This document shows, one piece after another, positions 1 to 6,745 of a DNA stretch of 64,000 bases (positions are counted from its first letter, which is position 1; each line of letters starts with the position of its first letter). This stretch comes from Bradyrhizobium sp. 139 (lineage in GTDB: Bacteria; Pseudomonadota; Alphaproteobacteria; Rhizobiales; Xanthobacteraceae): contig NZ_JADPKS010000045.1 of the NCBI RefSeq assembly GCF_023074175.1, positions 1-64,000 on the forward strand, given 5' to 3'. The position numbers and the translations under genes are program-made. Below the pieces are notes generated by a model. It saw only the letters and a program-made list of their open reading frames with translations. It was not told the DNA's origin and made no database searches.

Positions 1-588
1 ACCCCCTAGTCCATCTACCCCGCCGGGTAACCCCCCACACCTAGGCTGTGAGACGGTGAGATTACAACCTCCCCGAACCTAGACTGAGCAGCCCGAGAGC
101 AAAGCTGCCCTGCCTTTCACGGCAGATCGCCCCGACTTCTAATCAGGGTCGGTTTCACAACGCCGCACATCCGGTCCGACGAAAGTCGACGACCACGTTA
201 AACGGGTGCAGGCTGGGCTGGGAAACGCCAGCAAGGGACTATCATCAAACCGTCGAATGCATGCTGCTCGTAGTGGTTACCTTGGCAAAGTAACCGAGTG
301 GTCGCGTCGGAAGGTAGCAGGAACTCGTGAGTGGCGGGGCCTGTGATCTCTGAAGCATCAGACCAGCGTGGGGCAGCGTGCGACTTTCGGCGGGATTGGT
401 GTGAGGTACCCACCACGCAATGCCGATAGGGGCCGGCTTACGAGCCGGATGCGCCGAACGGGTATTGCGTGAGGAAGTTACTTTGGGAGGTAAGCGGCGC
501 GTGTCGGTAAGCACGCGCCGCTTGACCTTCTAACCATGCGATCGCGCGACGATCGTATCGTTAGATGGTTTCACTCTTGGAGGATCAC
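1..588. other. Gene-free stretch with palindromes
   Basis: I see no convincing gene here; the minus-strand open frames lack a sensible start context. It holds a degenerate copy of the element palindrome at 14-32, a good copy at 275-295, and another at 477-495. A hairpin at 433-449 has arms CCGGC and GCCGG. A strong hairpin lies at 492-523. It may be the untranslated leader or terminator zone of genes that lie to the left. Confidence 0.6.
492..523 (+). terminator. Strong hairpin, terminator-like, no T-run
   Basis: AAGCGGCGCGTG (492-503) pairs perfectly with CACGCGCCGCTT (512-523) around an 8-base loop. No run of T follows, so it would be a factor-dependent terminator or a processing or stability hairpin. 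It overlaps the right edge of the 477-495 palindrome copy. Confidence 0.5.
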
Positions 589-891
589 ATGTCGAAGAAT
601 GGCGGTGCCGTTCAGAAGCTCACGCTCAAGGCCAAGCAGTTCGCAATGAAAGAACGCTACGGCAGCTTCAAGCCGTTGATGGGCAAGACGCCTGTCGTCT
701 TGAAAGACAAAGTTACCCGCAAGGGTAACGTGGTCGATCTTCACAGGCCGGAACGCTGGGATGTGGCAGACGAGACGCCCAAGAACACCGCACCGAAGGC
801 GCGCAAGTTCATTGCGCCTGTGAAGGAAGGTTATCGCCCGCGTCCCTTTGGCAAGCGCGGCCTGTCGGGTTGCGTGTATCGCCCGCACTGA
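589..891 (+). CDS. Hypothetical basic small protein
   Basis: 100 residues, lysine- and arginine-rich, no family recognised. I chose ATG 589 over the upstream ATG 565 because a TTGGAGG Shine-Dalgarno sequence sits just before it. The middle of the gene carries a perfect copy of the element palindrome (712-729), read here as VTRKGN. It is the first gene after the gene-free left stretch and is followed by an AT-rich spacer. Role unknown. Confidence 0.7.
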   Translation: MSKNGGAVQKLTLKAKQFAMKERYGSFKPLMGKTPVVLKDKVTRKGNVVDLHRPERWDVADETPKNTAPKARKFIAPVKEGYRPRPFGKRGLSGCVYRPH

Positions 892-1196
892 GTTCCCGTT
901 AGTACATTCGGCAGGTAGTTGGAGCGTTTCCTATAGGTTTCTTTCTAATAAAATCAATAAGTTATCTATCTATATATATAATGTTCTAATGTTCTATGTT
1001 CTATTTCAATACAAGTCCCGGATTCTGAGGGTTACACGAAAGTTATAGTGCCCCGCGCCCTAACACCCTCGCACCCTACGATCTCTCCTCGCGCGGATCA
1101 TTAAAAATGTGGCACATTAAGCCTAACCCTTTGATCCATCACGATTGAGACGCCCACGTAACCGAACACTCACCACCCATTACTCCAAGAGGTAAC
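892..1196. promoter_or_regulatory. AT-rich spacer with TGTTCTA repeats
   Basis: About 930-1015 is very AT-rich in otherwise GC-rich DNA. It holds a TATATATATA run (971-980) followed by ATGTTCTA repeated three times (981-1003). No gene is seen. It could hold a promoter, an operator array, or a DNA-unwinding region of a replication origin. The right end carries an element palindrome (1179-1196) directly before the next ATG. Confidence 0.4.
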
Positions 1197-1346
1197 ATGC
1201 AAGCAGTGGCTCACGCCGCGGCGCTCCTGTCTTATGGTGTGCCGGCTTTCAACTTCTCACGCCGCAAGGTTGGCGGCATCTGGTTCGTGAAGCTCGGACG
1301 CTTCAACGTCTCGTTCTGCATCTCGCGTGCCGAGGCTGCCCGGTGA
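1197..1346 (+). CDS. Hypothetical small protein
   Basis: 49 residues, starting MQAVAHAAALLSYG and ending SRAEAAR. The ATG follows immediately on the motif copy ATTACTCCAAGAGGTAAC, whose GAGG is the ribosome binding site. The stop codon overlaps the GTG of the next gene (GTGA), which implies translational coupling. No family recognised. Confidence 0.6.
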   Translation: MQAVAHAAALLSYGVPAFNFSRRKVGGIWFVKLGRFNVSFCISRAEAAR

Positions 1347-1546
1347 TCTACTCGCAAGTCTTCAAGACGGCAGAAGGCTGCCGCAAGCGAGCTCGCTTCG
1401 AGAACCAACACAGCAGCGGCCGCTACATCTTCTCGATCTTGCAGTTCCGCAACGGCAGGCAGGATGTTGCGCCCTTCGATCCGCAGCACGCGGACGAATA
1501 CACTTGGCGCCTGAACCGCGAGAGCGTGCGTAGACCACGCCACTGA
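1343..1546 (+). CDS. Hypothetical small protein
   Basis: 67 residues, GTG start overlapping the stop of the preceding gene by four bases. The protein is basic at the C-terminus (RRPRH). No family recognised. A GCGCACTCAC copy follows the stop codon at once, then a clear intrinsic terminator, so this gene ends a short transcript. Confidence 0.6.
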   Translation: MIYSQVFKTAEGCRKRARFENQHSSGRYIFSILQFRNGRQDVAPFDPQHADEYTWRLNRESVRRPRH

Positions 1547-1594
1547 GCGCACTCACGCGCGCCACCTATAACACCATCACACCCTTCCACCCCG

Positions 1595-1618
1595 CCCGCC
1601 CTAACCGGCGGGTTTTTT
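1595..1618 (+). terminator. Rho-independent terminator
   Basis: CCCGCC (1595-1600) and GGCGGG (1607-1612) form the stem, with loop CTAACC and a run of six T (1613-1618). It lies between the gene ending at 1546 and the one starting at 1645, so the latter probably has its own promoter or depends on read-through. Confidence 0.85.
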
Positions 1619-1644
1619 CATGTCCCAAGCCCGAGAGGTATCCA

Positions 1645-1824
1645 ATGGACATCAAGCTGCACTTCGCCATCGAGAAGCAGACGAAGGGAGCGGTCCGCTT
1701 CAAGGAAGTGAACGCCGACGGCAGCGACGCCTTCGACCCCAAGATCGGCACGCTCTACGTCCGCAAGAGCGCGATGGGCGGCCAGCTCGTCGAGAAGCTC
1801 ACCCTCAACGTCACGGCGGCCTGA
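1645..1824 (+). CDS. Hypothetical small phage protein
   Basis: 59 residues beginning MDIKLHFAIEKQTKGAVRF, with a probable beta-rich fold and a charged N-terminal half. The ATG is preceded by GAGAGGTATCC, a variant of the start-associated motif. This layout (FAIEKxTKGAVRFKE...TLYVRKSA) is one I associate with small uncharacterised phage proteins; no function is known to me. Two hairpin-like elements follow the stop. Confidence 0.7.
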   Translation: MDIKLHFAIEKQTKGAVRFKEVNADGSDAFDPKIGTLYVRKSAMGGQLVEKLTLNVTAA

Positions 1825-1844
1825 AAATAATTTTCGCAATGAGA

Positions 1845-1876
1845 CCCTCGCGTAACCCTGGATCGTTACGCGAGGG
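1845..1876 (+). terminator. Perfect 12-bp hairpin after the 59-residue gene
   Basis: CCCTCGCGTAAC (1845-1856) pairs perfectly with GTTACGCGAGGG (1865-1876) around an 8-base loop. There is no T-run. The left arm and the AAAATAATTT before it (1825-1834) recur near 5716-5756. It may be a terminator, an RNA-processing site or an operator. Confidence 0.5.
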
Positions 1877-1914
1877 AAAGCCCGTCAACCCTTACCCCAC
1901 GAGGTAACCACGCT

Positions 1915-2658
1915 ATGACGTCACTCGCCCACGACACCACCAACGACACCCGCTTGCAGGATTTCATGGCTGACGTCCGCGAGTTCGGACGCAACGCCGC
2001 GGCAGGCAAGGACGCACTGCCCAACCTCGCGATCGCCTTCTGCCGCGCTGTGCAGGATGGTGTGGTGGAGATGGGCAAGGACAAGGCCGGGCTCGACGGC
2101 GCTAGCCGTATCTTCGGCGAGTACGCCAAGGCCGAGGGCAAGAAGGCGATCCACGATCGCACCGAGACCGGGCTCAAGGCCAACGTCTCGAAGCTGCGGC
2201 AGATCGGTCTGTTCGCTGCGAACCCGAAATGGGACGCCACCGACATTCTCAATCAGGCTCACGTCACCCGGCAGAAGCTGAAGAACGACGACATCGATGT
2301 GAAGCCGGCCTATGCCGCCTTCGTCGACATCGCGAGGGAACAACTCAAGCAGGACACGCCGCTGACCGACGCCCAGATCGAGGCGACCGTGATGAAGGCG
2401 GAGAAAGAGACCGAGGTCTCTGTCGAGAAGGAGCTGAAGAAGATCGCCGCCAAGCTGGAGAAGATCATCACGGGCGAGAACACCCACGGCTTGCAGGATC
2501 AGTCGCCGGAGATCATCTCCGCCCACGAGCAGATCACCCAGCGCCTCGCTGCACTGATGACGGTGAAGCAGGCCGAGGACGACGACAAGATGCTGGCGCA
2601 GATCATGTCCCGCCGGCAGGGCAATGGCGGGCTGAAGCTGATCGAGCAGGCCGCGTAA
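1915..2658 (+). CDS. Hypothetical protein, helical
   Basis: 247 residues, charged and strongly helix-forming. A lysine- and glutamate-rich stretch around residues 160-190 could be a coiled coil. The ATG follows the motif copy CTTACCCCACGAGGTAACC. The stop codon TAA is the first part of the junction motif that serves the next gene. It is the longest protein in the left block, conserved-looking but of unknown role. No signal peptide or membrane segment. Confidence 0.7.
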   Translation: MTSLAHDTTNDTRLQDFMADVREFGRNAAAGKDALPNLAIAFCRAVQDGVVEMGKDKAGLDGASRIFGEYAKAEGKKAIHDRTETGLKANVSKLRQIGLFAANPKWDATDILNQAHVTRQKLKNDDIDVKPAYAAFVDIAREQLKQDTPLTDAQIEATVMKAEKETEVSVEKELKKIAAKLEKIITGENTHGLQDQSPEIISAHEQITQRLAALMTVKQAEDDDKMLAQIMSRRQGNGGLKLIEQAA

Positions 2659-2673
2659 CCCGGAGAGGTAACG

Positions 2674-2880
2674 ATGCTTGGCTGCCCCGGCTGCGGATCG
2701 CTCATCACTGGTCGGCACGCGCCGGGCTGCACCCGCCTCGCGCACTCACGCCGCCCCACCCTCAAATCATCGGACCATCAGACCATGACACGCATGCAGT
2801 TCGATACGATCATCACCGTCCTCGCCGCGCAGTTCTTCGTGCTCTGCGCCATCGCCGGCTGCCTCCTGGCTGCCCACTAA
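2674..2880 (+). CDS. Small Cys-rich protein with one membrane segment
   Basis: 68 residues. The N-terminus has CPGCG and a further Cys (CTRL), which could bind a metal. The C-terminal third (AAQFFVLCAIAGCLLAA) is a likely membrane helix. The ATG follows the junction motif CGGAGAGGTAACG. A second in-frame ATG at 2785 would give only the 31-residue membrane part, so the exact product is uncertain. A GCGCACTCAC copy lies inside the gene. Confidence 0.55.
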   Translation: MLGCPGCGSLITGRHAPGCTRLAHSRRPTLKSSDHQTMTRMQFDTIITVLAAQFFVLCAIAGCLLAAH

Positions 2881-2895
2881 CTCCGCGAGGTAACC

Positions 2896-3258
2896 GTGAA
2901 TCTCACCCTCGAATCCGTGAAGCAGAAGGGCCGCGAATACTACGAGGCCGGCAAGCTCACCGCGCAGCATCCCGACGAGTCCATGCGCGAATGCGTCTAC
3001 GAGACCAACGACGGCTATCGCTGTGTTGTCGGTGCCGCTCTCAGCGAAGAGCAACTGACGGAGATCGGCCAGACCAGCCATATGACGTGCTCAGTTGATC
3101 TGATCGGCTGCATCCATATGGATGCGACCGAGATGCCGCAGATCCGCAGCCTGCAGCGCCTGCATGATGCTTGGGCCAGCGACGCGCAGAAGTACGGCGA
3201 CGATGACAACCGCACCAATCAGTCGCGGCGAGACTTCCTCGCCGAGCTCATGCGCTAA
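2896..3258 (+). CDS. Hypothetical protein
   Basis: 120 residues, GTG start placed by the motif CGCGAGGTAACC just before it. The centre reads YRCVVGAALSEEQL, a type of Cys-Val-Gly-Ala motif seen in uncharacterised phage and plasmid proteins; I know no function. The TAA stop opens the next junction motif. Confidence 0.65.
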   Translation: MNLTLESVKQKGREYYEAGKLTAQHPDESMRECVYETNDGYRCVVGAALSEEQLTEIGQTSHMTCSVDLIGCIHMDATEMPQIRSLQRLHDAWASDAQKYGDDDNRTNQSRRDFLAELMR

Positions 3259-3273
3259 CCCCACGAGGTAACC

Positions 3274-3546
3274 ATGCCCGAGACCAGCACCCTCCTCCAC
3301 CTGTCCACCTGCCACGTCACCAAGCAAACCGCCAAGCTCTTGGACGGCGAGACCGACTTCCACATGGCGAAGCATGAATACGGCTGGTTCGTCTGGGTCG
3401 ATAGCGACGTCGCCGTTCGCGGTGACAAGGACTGGCCCGCCGATCTGGCGGCCTGTGTCGCATACGCCCACAACCTCGGCTGCCGCTGGATCTGCTTCGA
3501 CCGTGACGCCGACGAGGTCGACGCGCTGCCCAAATACGAGTGGTAA
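3274..3546 (+). CDS. Hypothetical phage protein, DUF5983-like
   Basis: 90 residues. The layout HLSTCHVTKQTAKLLD, then EYGWFVWV and a C-terminal W-I-C-F-DRDAD, resembles the phage-associated DUF5983 family as I remember it; this is not verified. No function is known for that family. ATG follows the junction motif (CCACGAGGTAACC). The stop TAA overlaps the next ATG (TAATG). Confidence 0.6.
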   Translation: MPETSTLLHLSTCHVTKQTAKLLDGETDFHMAKHEYGWFVWVDSDVAVRGDKDWPADLAACVAYAHNLGCRWICFDRDADEVDALPKYEW

Positions 3547-3731
3547 TGATGCGCTTCGTTCCTCACGACAAGATGCGCCAGTCCCTGGTGGAACAGGGAT
3601 TGGTCGACGCCGCAACCGGCGACATCACCGCTGCCGGCCACGAATACGTCCGCGACCTGATGCGTCGCATCAACACCCACCGCCAGACCTCCAGCGGCAA
3701 GGCGGACCAATACCTCAAGGCGCAACCCTGA
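3546..3731 (+). CDS. Hypothetical small protein
   Basis: 61 residues, starting MMRFVPHDKMRQSL. I took ATG 3546, which overlaps the upstream stop by one base, over GTG 3540. The stop TGA overlaps the next ATG (TGATG). Such start-stop overlaps mark a translationally coupled run of small genes from 3274 to 4104. No family recognised. Confidence 0.55.
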   Translation: MMRFVPHDKMRQSLVEQGLVDAATGDITAAGHEYVRDLMRRINTHRQTSSGKADQYLKAQP

Positions 3732-3904
3732 TGCTCGTCAACATCATCCTCGCAAGCCTCGTCATCATCGGCGCCCTGCTGTGCCTGCTGGTCGTGGATC
3801 TCTATCACCGCACCACGATGCTCGCGAGGATGGACCACGAGCAGCGCATGGCCCTGCATCATCACCACTGGTTACTCTCGCAGGTAACCGAGAAGCAGCC
3901 GTGA
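3731..3904 (+). CDS. Small single-pass membrane protein
   Basis: 57 residues. Residues 3-24 (VNIILASLVIIGALLCLLVV) are a clear membrane helix, followed by a charged tail with four consecutive His. The start overlaps the upstream stop (TGATG) and the stop overlaps the next GTG (GTGA). The end of the gene carries an element palindrome (3870-3889), read as WLLSQVT. Confidence 0.55.
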   Translation: MLVNIILASLVIIGALLCLLVVDLYHRTTMLARMDHEQRMALHHHHWLLSQVTEKQP

Positions 3905-4104
3905 CGTTCTCGGACGACGAGTGCATTGCGATCGCGGTGCTCACTGGCGCGACGTTCGAGCGCGCCGCCGAGCACATGCAGCTCAAGCCGTGGTCGTGTC
4001 ACCACCCCAGCGAAGACGACTTCGACTTCACATGGGTCCACTGCTGCGGCGACACGCAAGCCGACGCGGCCCGCCGCTACTGCATCCGCCACCACCTGAT
4101 CTAA
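3901..4104 (+). CDS. Hypothetical small protein
   Basis: 67 residues from GTG 3901, which overlaps the upstream stop by four bases. Contains several His and Cys (SCHH, HCCGD, CIRHH) that might bind metal. No family recognised. Confidence 0.5.
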   Translation: MTFSDDECIAIAVLTGATFERAAEHMQLKPWSCHHPSEDDFDFTWVHCCGDTQADAARRYCIRHHLI

Positions 4105-4119
4105 CCAGGAGACCCAGCC

Positions 4120-4437
4120 ATGAACGTGATGCCAAATTTCGGCGAGGACCACGCCCCGGAAGAAATCACCTATCACACCCTCGCAGCGCAGATCCGCGCG
4201 ATGAACCCGCGCGCACTCACGCCACAAAATCACGACGACGTCGTTCTGCTGCTCGAATATTTGCACGACGAAACCGTGCGACGCCTGGACGAACTTACCT
4301 CGAAGGGTAATGCGCTCGCCATCCGCGAGAAGGAAGTGGCATCGAAGGAGCGCACCATCCGGATCAAGGAGCGTGCCGTTGGCGTGCTGCTGAAGAACCG
4401 CGAGGGCAAGCGCTGGTTCTTCTGGGGGCGGAGGTGA
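4120..4437 (+). CDS. Hypothetical protein with short coiled coil
   Basis: 105 residues. The middle (about residues 45-90) is rich in Glu, Lys and Arg with heptad-like spacing and is probably a coiled coil; the C-terminus is aromatic and basic (RWFFWGRR). ATG follows CAGGAGACC. It contains one GCGCACTCAC copy (4211, read as RALT) and one element palindrome (4294, read as LTSKGN). Confidence 0.6.
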   Translation: MNVMPNFGEDHAPEEITYHTLAAQIRAMNPRALTPQNHDDVVLLLEYLHDETVRRLDELTSKGNALAIREKEVASKERTIRIKERAVGVLLKNREGKRWFFWGRR

Positions 4438-4796
4438 CGGACGTGGCCGGCGTCGGCGCCACCCTGATCCTGCTGTTCGACGGCATGGCGCCCGGCCAGA
4501 TCGCGGCAGCGCTGCACACCGCGCTCGGCGACCGCTATTACGGCATCGTCCACAACATCGGCGATCTCAACGGCGACCAATGGGTTGTGTTGGCGGCGCC
4601 CGACGTGCTCAGCGACTTCGACGACGGCGAGGAGGAATACGTCGGCACCCGCGCGGATCTCAACAAGCTGGTGGTGGAGCAGCAACTCTCGGATGGCATC
4701 TTCGAGACGCTGCGCCAGCACCGCGACGACATCGGCGACGAGCTGCGCAAACGCGGACTGGTCAAGCTGAAGGAGGGCGTCGATGCCCAGGACTGA
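4434..4796 (+). CDS. Hypothetical protein
   Basis: 120 residues from a GTG that overlaps the upstream stop (GTGA). The N-terminal half is hydrophobic and mixed alpha/beta; the C-terminal half is acidic then helical (LRQHRDDIGDELRKRG). No family recognised. Confidence 0.55.
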   Translation: MTDVAGVGATLILLFDGMAPGQIAAALHTALGDRYYGIVHNIGDLNGDQWVVLAAPDVLSDFDDGEEEYVGTRADLNKLVVEQQLSDGIFETLRQHRDDIGDELRKRGLVKLKEGVDAQD

Positions 4797-5010
4797 GGAG
4801 GTCTATGACGAGTTCTGCCCGTGGCCCTATGGGCAGCCTTATGGACTGGTGAAGAGGATCATCGTGACCAAGAAGAAGCCGCGCAAGCCGCGCCGCCGCT
4901 CACCGGCCGCCGCTGCACTCGCTTTGCCGATCTACCGGGCGAAGAAGATCCCCAACAAGAAGCGCGCCACCAAGCGCAGCAAGGTTACTCTGGAGGGTAA
5001 CAATGCCTGA
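4783..5010 (+). CDS. Hypothetical very basic protein
   Basis: 75 residues; the second half is dominated by Lys and Arg (KKKPRKPRRR, NKKRATKRSK), consistent with nucleic acid binding. It overlaps both neighbours by several bases. The end of the gene carries an element palindrome at 4983-5001 that also serves as the ribosome site of the next gene. Function unknown. Confidence 0.5.
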   Translation: MPRTEEVYDEFCPWPYGQPYGLVKRIIVTKKKPRKPRRRSPAAAALALPIYRAKKIPNKKRATKRSKVTLEGNNA

Positions 5011-5209
5011 TCTGTTTCGCTGCCACGCCTGCGGCAAGCCCACGCACATCGACGATCTCGATGGCAAGCCCGAGCTGCGCAACCAGCCTGACCCCGACGG
5101 CAAGACGGACTGGACCCGCCTCGAATGCGGCGCGTGCTACGGCCCCGGCTATGTCAGCAACCGCGCACTCACCACGCCACCCAACCGCAACATCGCCGAG
5201 CACGAGTAG
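5003..5209 (+). CDS. Zinc-ribbon-like small protein
   Basis: 68 residues with CHAC near residue 8 and CGAC near residue 46, a CxxC pair set that suggests a zinc ribbon. The ATG is two bases after GGAGGGTAAC of a palindrome copy. The tail holds a GCGCACTCAC copy (RALT). Role unknown; such proteins often bind DNA, RNA or a protein partner. Confidence 0.55.
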   Translation: MPDLFRCHACGKPTHIDDLDGKPELRNQPDPDGKTDWTRLECGACYGPGYVSNRALTTPPNRNIAEHE

Positions 5210-5211
5210 GA

Positions 5212-5289
5212 ATGAGGCTGCTGGAGTTCGCCGCGATGCTCACCATCGCGCTCGTCATCTGGTTCGCCTTCCTGCTTCACACCATCTAA
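5212..5289 (+). CDS. Tiny membrane peptide
   Basis: 25 residues, nearly all one hydrophobic helix (MLTIALVIWFAFLL). It begins four bases after the previous stop and its TAA stop opens the junction motif of the next gene. That placement in the start-stop chain is the main support that it is translated. Confidence 0.4.
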   Translation: MRLLEFAAMLTIALVIWFAFLLHTI

Positions 5290-5303
5290 CCCCGAGAGGT
5301 AAC

Positions 5304-5516
5304 ATGCCCGACCTGCCGATGCTGGACTTCCTCAAGGCGATCCAGCACGCCCTCAACACCATCCCGCGCACTCACATGCGCAACTGTCCCGGCGATTTCC
5401 GCGATACCTACGAGCTCGCCAACGAGGTCGATCGGCGCGTGGCGAAGGTCGAGCGGGGCCGCGCCGCCTTCGCGGTGGTCGAGGCGCAGATGGAGGCCGA
5501 CCGCAATGCCAGATAA
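5304..5516 (+). CDS. Hypothetical small helical protein
   Basis: 70 residues. ATG follows CCCGAGAGGTAAC. The second half is helical and charged (RRVAKVERGRAAFAVVE). Overlaps the next gene by 11 bases. A GCGCACTCAC copy lies inside, here in a different reading frame (PRTHM). No family recognised. Confidence 0.6.
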   Translation: MPDLPMLDFLKAIQHALNTIPRTHMRNCPGDFRDTYELANEVDRRVAKVERGRAAFAVVEAQMEADRNAR

Positions 5517-5757
5517 GCAGCCCGATTGCGCCCACCAATGGGCAACCGAATCCGAATGCTCGCCCTTGTTCCTCAACAAGTATCACTGCGATCACTGCGA
5601 CGTGAGCTGGGAGGATCACTGGTCCTGCGGCGTCGACGACGAGTGCCCACAGTGCGGCAAGGACATCAGCCCCGAGTCCTCGGAGGAAGTGGGCGACTGC
5701 GCCTGCGAGTTCCCCAAAATAATTTGGGTTCCATCCGCGAATAAGACCCTCGTGTAA
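5506..5757 (+). CDS. Cys-rich zinc-binding-like protein
   Basis: 83 residues with many Cys and His: CAHQW, CDHCD, CPQCG and CAC. This is typical of a small zinc-finger protein. The 3' end includes CCCAAA-ATAA-TTTGGG (5713-5728), a perfect inverted repeat, and a stretch shared with 1825-1860. The stop is followed by the hairpin that precedes the next gene. Confidence 0.55.
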   Translation: MPDKQPDCAHQWATESECSPLFLNKYHCDHCDVSWEDHWSCGVDDECPQCGKDISPESSEEVGDCACEFPKIIWVPSANKTLV

Positions 5758-5770
5758 CCCTCGAAAGCTA

Positions 5771-5809
5771 ATCGACTCCACAGCGAAACCCCGCTGAACC
5801 GGAGTCGAT
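5771..5809 (+). promoter_or_regulatory. Nested hairpin covering the ribosome site of the next gene
   Basis: ATCGACTCC (5771-5779) pairs perfectly with GGAGTCGAT (5801-5809). Inside it CAGCG (5781-5785) pairs with CGCTG (5792-5796) around AAACCC. The 3' arm contains the GGAG Shine-Dalgarno sequence, and ATG 5810 follows the hairpin directly. When folded, the mRNA would hide the ribosome site, so this may be a translational switch. No known riboswitch class is recognised. Confidence 0.55.
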
Positions 5810-6244
5810 ATGACCATCAAACCCTCGAACCCCAAGGACGCCTTCGGGATCAGGAAAGTTCCAGTCTCGCCAATCCCTGCGCCGGTCCTCGGCGAAGTGG
5901 GGCTGGCGATGATGGAAGGCGCGCTGAAGTACGGCCGCCACAATTACCGCGTCATCGGCGTCCGCGCCTCGGTCTACTACGACGCCGTCATGTCCCGCCA
6001 CATGCCCGCATGGTGGGAGGGGCAGGACAACGACCCCGACAGCGGGCTCAGCCACGTCACCAAGGCCATCGCGTCGCTCGTCGTGCTGCGGGACGCGATG
6101 ATGCGCGGCAATTGGGAGGACGACCGGCCGCCGCGCAGCGACGACAAGTGGATCGAGGAGCTCAACGCCAAAGCGGTGGCGCTGCTCGAAAAATACCCCG
6201 ACCCGAAGAAGCCGTACACCGAACGCGACAAGATCGCGGCGTAA
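5810..6244 (+). CDS. dATP/dGTP diphosphohydrolase-like protein (DUF5664 type)
   Basis: 144 residues. The layout NPKDAFG near residue 7, then LGEVGLAMMEGALKYGRHNYR, VRASVYYDA, and WWEGQDNDPDSGLSH with a helical tail, matches my memory of the N-terminal domain of the phage dATP/dGTP diphosphohydrolase family (DUF5664, all-alpha NTP pyrophosphohydrolase fold; MazZ of cyanophage S-2L is the studied example). Acidic residues in EGQDNDPDSG would bind Mg. It would hydrolyse a purine dNTP to the monophosphate and so adjust the nucleotide pool, alongside the dCMP deaminase at 14481. Its ribosome site lies in a hairpin. Substrate is inferred. Confidence 0.75.
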   Translation: MTIKPSNPKDAFGIRKVPVSPIPAPVLGEVGLAMMEGALKYGRHNYRVIGVRASVYYDAVMSRHMPAWWEGQDNDPDSGLSHVTKAIASLVVLRDAMMRGNWEDDRPPRSDDKWIEELNAKAVALLEKYPDPKKPYTERDKIAA

Positions 6245-6262
6245 CCCCACGGAGTAACCGAC

Positions 6263-6439
6263 ATGAACGACTTGAAGTCCCGCCTCGCCGTGATCGCCAC
6301 CCTGCCACAGCCTGCCGCGTTCGACGCGCTGCAGGATCTCGTCAAGGCCGACACGGCTCTGATCCTCGACAAGGACGTTGTCGCGCTCCTCAACACGCGC
6401 CCGTTCCTCGACGAAGCAAGCAAGCGCGTCCCGGTCTAA
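6263..6439 (+). CDS. Hypothetical small protein
   Basis: 58 residues, starting MNDLKSRLAVIATLPQ. ATG follows the junction motif CACGGAGTAACC. Mixed hydrophobic and charged, no membrane segment, no family recognised. Confidence 0.55.
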   Translation: MNDLKSRLAVIATLPQPAAFDALQDLVKADTALILDKDVVALLNTRPFLDEASKRVPV

Positions 6440-6469
6440 CCCGCAAACCATAACCTTCGGGAGTAACCC

Positions 6470-6700
6470 TTGGTCTTCGCATTCAACCCTGACAACGGCC
6501 CGGCGCGCATCATCCGCTTCGTCGACGTGCTCACCGACAACGTGGTCGCGGTGCTCGACAAGAAGCAGAACGTGCTCACGATCGTGAAGGCGCATTACGA
6601 GTGCCTGACATCGGTGCAGCAACATCGGCTGCTGCGGACGCACGATCCGGTCACCCTGATCCACGACGTCGGCCACGGCGACTACCTGCTCGCCGCCTGA
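6470..6700 (+). CDS. Hypothetical small protein, TTG start
   Basis: 76 residues. TTG 6470 is chosen because the start-associated motif ATAACCTTCGGGAGTAACC ends just before it; no ATG fits. The protein looks beta-rich (FNPDNGPARIIRFVDVL, VVAVLDKKQNVLTIVKAHYE). A GCGCACTCAC copy follows the stop. No family recognised. Confidence 0.55.
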   Translation: MVFAFNPDNGPARIIRFVDVLTDNVVAVLDKKQNVLTIVKAHYECLTSVQQHRLLRTHDPVTLIHDVGHGDYLLAA

Positions 6701-6745
6701 CGCGCACTCACCACCACCCCACCCCCCACCTGGAGAAATTACCTC

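Noticed and set aside
100..175. tRNA-like anticodon loops (CTTTCAC and CTTCTAA)
   Set aside because: The two loops are only about 23 bases apart, and neither has a matching D-arm, T-arm (GTTCGAATC) or acceptor stem.
198..514. Minus-strand open frames of 72 and 89 codons
   Set aside because: No ribosome site, opposite to all element genes, and they run through the palindromes and hairpins of a gene-free stretch.
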